Assembly: GCA_900551135.1 (NCBI GenBank)
Contig: URUX01000146.1
Span: 1 to 6,229, forward strand
DNA: 6,229 bases
Direction: 5' to 3'
Source of the DNA: an uncultured Clostridium sp.
GTDB lineage: Bacteria; Bacillota; Clostridia; Lachnospirales; Lachnospiraceae
Under the pieces are notes generated by a model that saw only the letters and a program-made list of their open reading frames with translations, searched no databases and was not told where the DNA came from. The translations under genes were made by a program, and so were the position numbers. Below, piece by piece: positions 4,879 through 6,229 of this stretch (position 1 is its first letter; each line of letters begins with the position of its first letter).

Positions 4879-6095
4879 AGTCTCACCTCCTGGCGCACAA
4901 CTGCATTGCTGGCCGGGAACAAATCCCCAAACCCTTTATCCCGAATGGCCACAGCCATTGTAGATTCATCCAGAAATCCAATGCTTACCTGAAGTCTGGT
5001 CGTCCAGGCCGGCCGATCGGGAAATTCTCTTAAAGAAATCGAAATTTTTCTTTTTTTCTTCGGATCTGCAGGAGTAATCATAAATTCTATATTTTTATTT
5101 TCATCCATCAGAAAATCCATAGAAGTCCGGCATTCATACCAGTTCTCCCCGGCTCCTGCAATCACAAGCTGGGTCTTTTTTTCTTTATAAAGAATCTCCA
5201 TAGAAACTGTAGACTTTAACCGGCCTTCGCAAATGCAGGTAAAGGGATGTTTCCCACTTCCCTTCAGGTAGTCGGCTCCGCGAAAGGCCGCTCCCCTGGC
5301 AAACAGTGCATTTTCTGCATAAACCTTTCTTCTGCGGCAGATCATCTTTATAAATTCCGGCGCCCAGTCCTGTTTTTCAAATCCCTTTCCGGAAAGAACT
5401 ATCGTTGAAAACAGTTTATGCTCCAGCAGACGTTCCCCACAGGAACACAAAATCTTGTCTGCCAGTTTTGCGCCGGAAGATGTGGCTAAAATATCCGGAT
5501 CAAAACTTTCTTCTAAAATCTCGCTTTCTGCCACAACCATCATCTTCTGAAGTCCTCTCTGGACTTTTAATTCATAGTAGGAAAGACGATCCGCTGACAA
5601 ATCAAACATTCCTACCTGACTGCGCCAGACCTCTTTTTTCTGATTTAAAATATAATACACAAAGCTTTCTTCATGGCTGATGATATGCACCTTTTCCCTG
5701 GCAATTCCCAGGTAATCGGCACAGTACAAAAAACTGTCCATTACCTTTCGTTCTAATCCCGGCAGCGTTACCACCAGCTGGTCAATTTCCTCTTCTCCGA
5801 ACTCCTGAGCCGGGATTTTCAAAACCCGTTCCATGTAAAGTTCCAAAAGCCGGAGGGCTTCATATTTTACACCATCTATCGTAGCTGTGCCGTCTCTGGA
5901 TACCAGATTCAGAAGTTTGTCTACCAGCACTCCGTTTCCTACCAGATTACAGGCATACGCATCCTTTCCCACATACCACTCTTCCTCATTTTTCGACCGG
6001 CAGATAATTGTGGGGAAGGTCCAGATGGTTTCCTTTTCATAACAGCTTAACTGAGTATAGGCGTCACACAAATCCAACCCGATTATCAGTCCCAT
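4875..6095 (-). CDS. DUF5716-like protein with a divergent Hsp70/actin-like ATPase fold
   Basis: A 406-residue cytosolic protein that resembles, from memory, DUF5716 of Clostridia. Its layout tracks the Hsp70 nucleotide-binding domain. A first phosphate-loop position, LIIGLDLCDAYTQ (3-15), is followed by a TLPGLERKVMDSF helix and CADYLGIAREKVHIISHEES (104-145), resembling the Hsp70 region before the NEPTAAA motif. A second phosphate-loop position is GMFDLSADRLSYYEL (162-176), an adenosine-loop position is IVLSGKGFE (232-240), and there is a closing helix ALFARGAAFRGADYL (263-277). The glycines and threonines that bind ATP phosphates in canonical Hsp70 (DLGTT and DLGGGT) are missing, so ATP hydrolysis is doubtful. 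Residues about 285-400 are beta-rich and could be a substrate-binding-like domain. The ATG at 6095 has AGAGGAG five bases upstream. It is coupled to the TPR-like gene and follows another gene by 24 bases. Confidence 0.83.
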   Translation of the reverse strand: MGLIIGLDLCDAYTQLSCYEKETIWTFPTIICRSKNEEEWYVGKDAYACNLVGNGVLVDKLLNLVSRDGTATIDGVKYEALRLLELYMERVLKIPAQEFGEEEIDQLVVTLPGLERKVMDSFLYCADYLGIAREKVHIISHEESFVYYILNQKKEVWRSQVGMFDLSADRLSYYELKVQRGLQKMMVVAESEILEESFDPDILATSSGAKLADKILCSCGERLLEHKLFSTIVLSGKGFEKQDWAPEFIKMICRRRKVYAENALFARGAAFRGADYLKGSGKHPFTCICEGRLKSTVSMEILYKEKKTQLVIAGAGENWYECRTSMDFLMDENKNIEFMITPADPKKKRKISISLREFPDRPAWTTRLQVSIGFLDESTMAVAIRDKGFGDLFPASNAVVRQEVRL

Positions 6096-6119
6096 AGTTC
6101 TCCTCTATCTTCACCTGAT

Positions 6120-6229
6120 TTACGGCAGGGAAAACAGTTCCTCTACCGTCGCATTTTTAATCAGGTATTCCTGCATTTTTTTCTTTAAACCGGCTTCTTG
6201 GCCATTGGGAATACATTTGCTCATTTCAT
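6120..6229 (-). CDS. C-terminal end of an unidentified protein (runs off the window)
   Basis: An open frame enters from the window edge and ends with TAA at 6120-6122, giving 35 complete residues that begin EMSKCIPNGQ and finish NATVEELFSLP. The segment is polar and helical with a basic run (LKKKMQEYL). An internal ATG near the edge could in principle make a tiny gene, but the frame is open to the window boundary and only five bases precede that ATG, so no ribosome binding site can be seen. The end of a longer gene is more likely. It lies 24 bases before the DUF5716-like gene on the same strand and is probably in the same operon. From memory, DUF5716 genes often follow a large DUF5717-type gene, which this could be; the fragment is too short to test that. 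Confidence 0.6.
   Translation of the reverse strand, partial: EMSKCIPNGQEAGLKKKMQEYLIKNATVEELFSLP

Overview
The window looks like a chromosomal segment of a Gram-positive anaerobe of the Clostridia, most likely Lachnospiraceae. The grounds are moderate GC (roughly mid-40s percent by eye), strong AGGAGG-type ribosome binding sites on nearly every gene, a T-box leader, and protein families I associate with that group (DUF5716-like, DUF6472-like, a small DUF6019-like membrane protein). The family names come from memory and no search was run. Every credible gene is on the minus strand, so transcription runs from position 6229 toward 1. I see no mobile element, CRISPR array, tRNA or rRNA.

Upstream block (6229 to 1853). 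In transcription order it holds: the 3' end of an unidentified gene; a 406-residue protein with a degraded Hsp70/actin-like ATPase fold (DUF5716-like); a 270-residue TPR-like protein whose start overlaps the previous stop in ATGA; an aldo/keto reductase with a C-terminal two-cluster [4Fe-4S] domain; an ArsC/Spx-family thioredoxin-fold protein; a 56-residue single-pass membrane protein; and a YfbR-like HD-domain phosphohydrolase. Gaps are 27 bases or less and no promoter or intrinsic terminator is evident between them, so they could form one transcript.

Regulatory region (1852 to 1425). This 428-base stretch holds no gene. It contains a consensus promoter (TTGACA, 17 bases, TATGAT), a hairpin at the predicted 5' end of the RNA, and a complete T-box leader with Stem I, T-box sequence, antiterminator and a 12-bp terminator. 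By loop alignment the specifier codon is GUA (valine). The T-box bulge reads UGGU, which suits a tRNA with A73, as in tRNA-Val.

Downstream block (1424 to 1). The T-box is followed by a GNAT acetyltransferase, a small four-cysteine DUF6472-like protein (ATGA overlap), a HAD-family hydrolase and, running off the window, the first 11 codons of valS (valyl-tRNA synthetase) with its own strong ribosome binding site. The synthetase thus independently supports the valine reading of the T-box. The notable point is that three accessory genes, about 1.4 kb in all, sit between the valine sensor and the synthetase it would be expected to control, which places them under the same tRNA-Val control.
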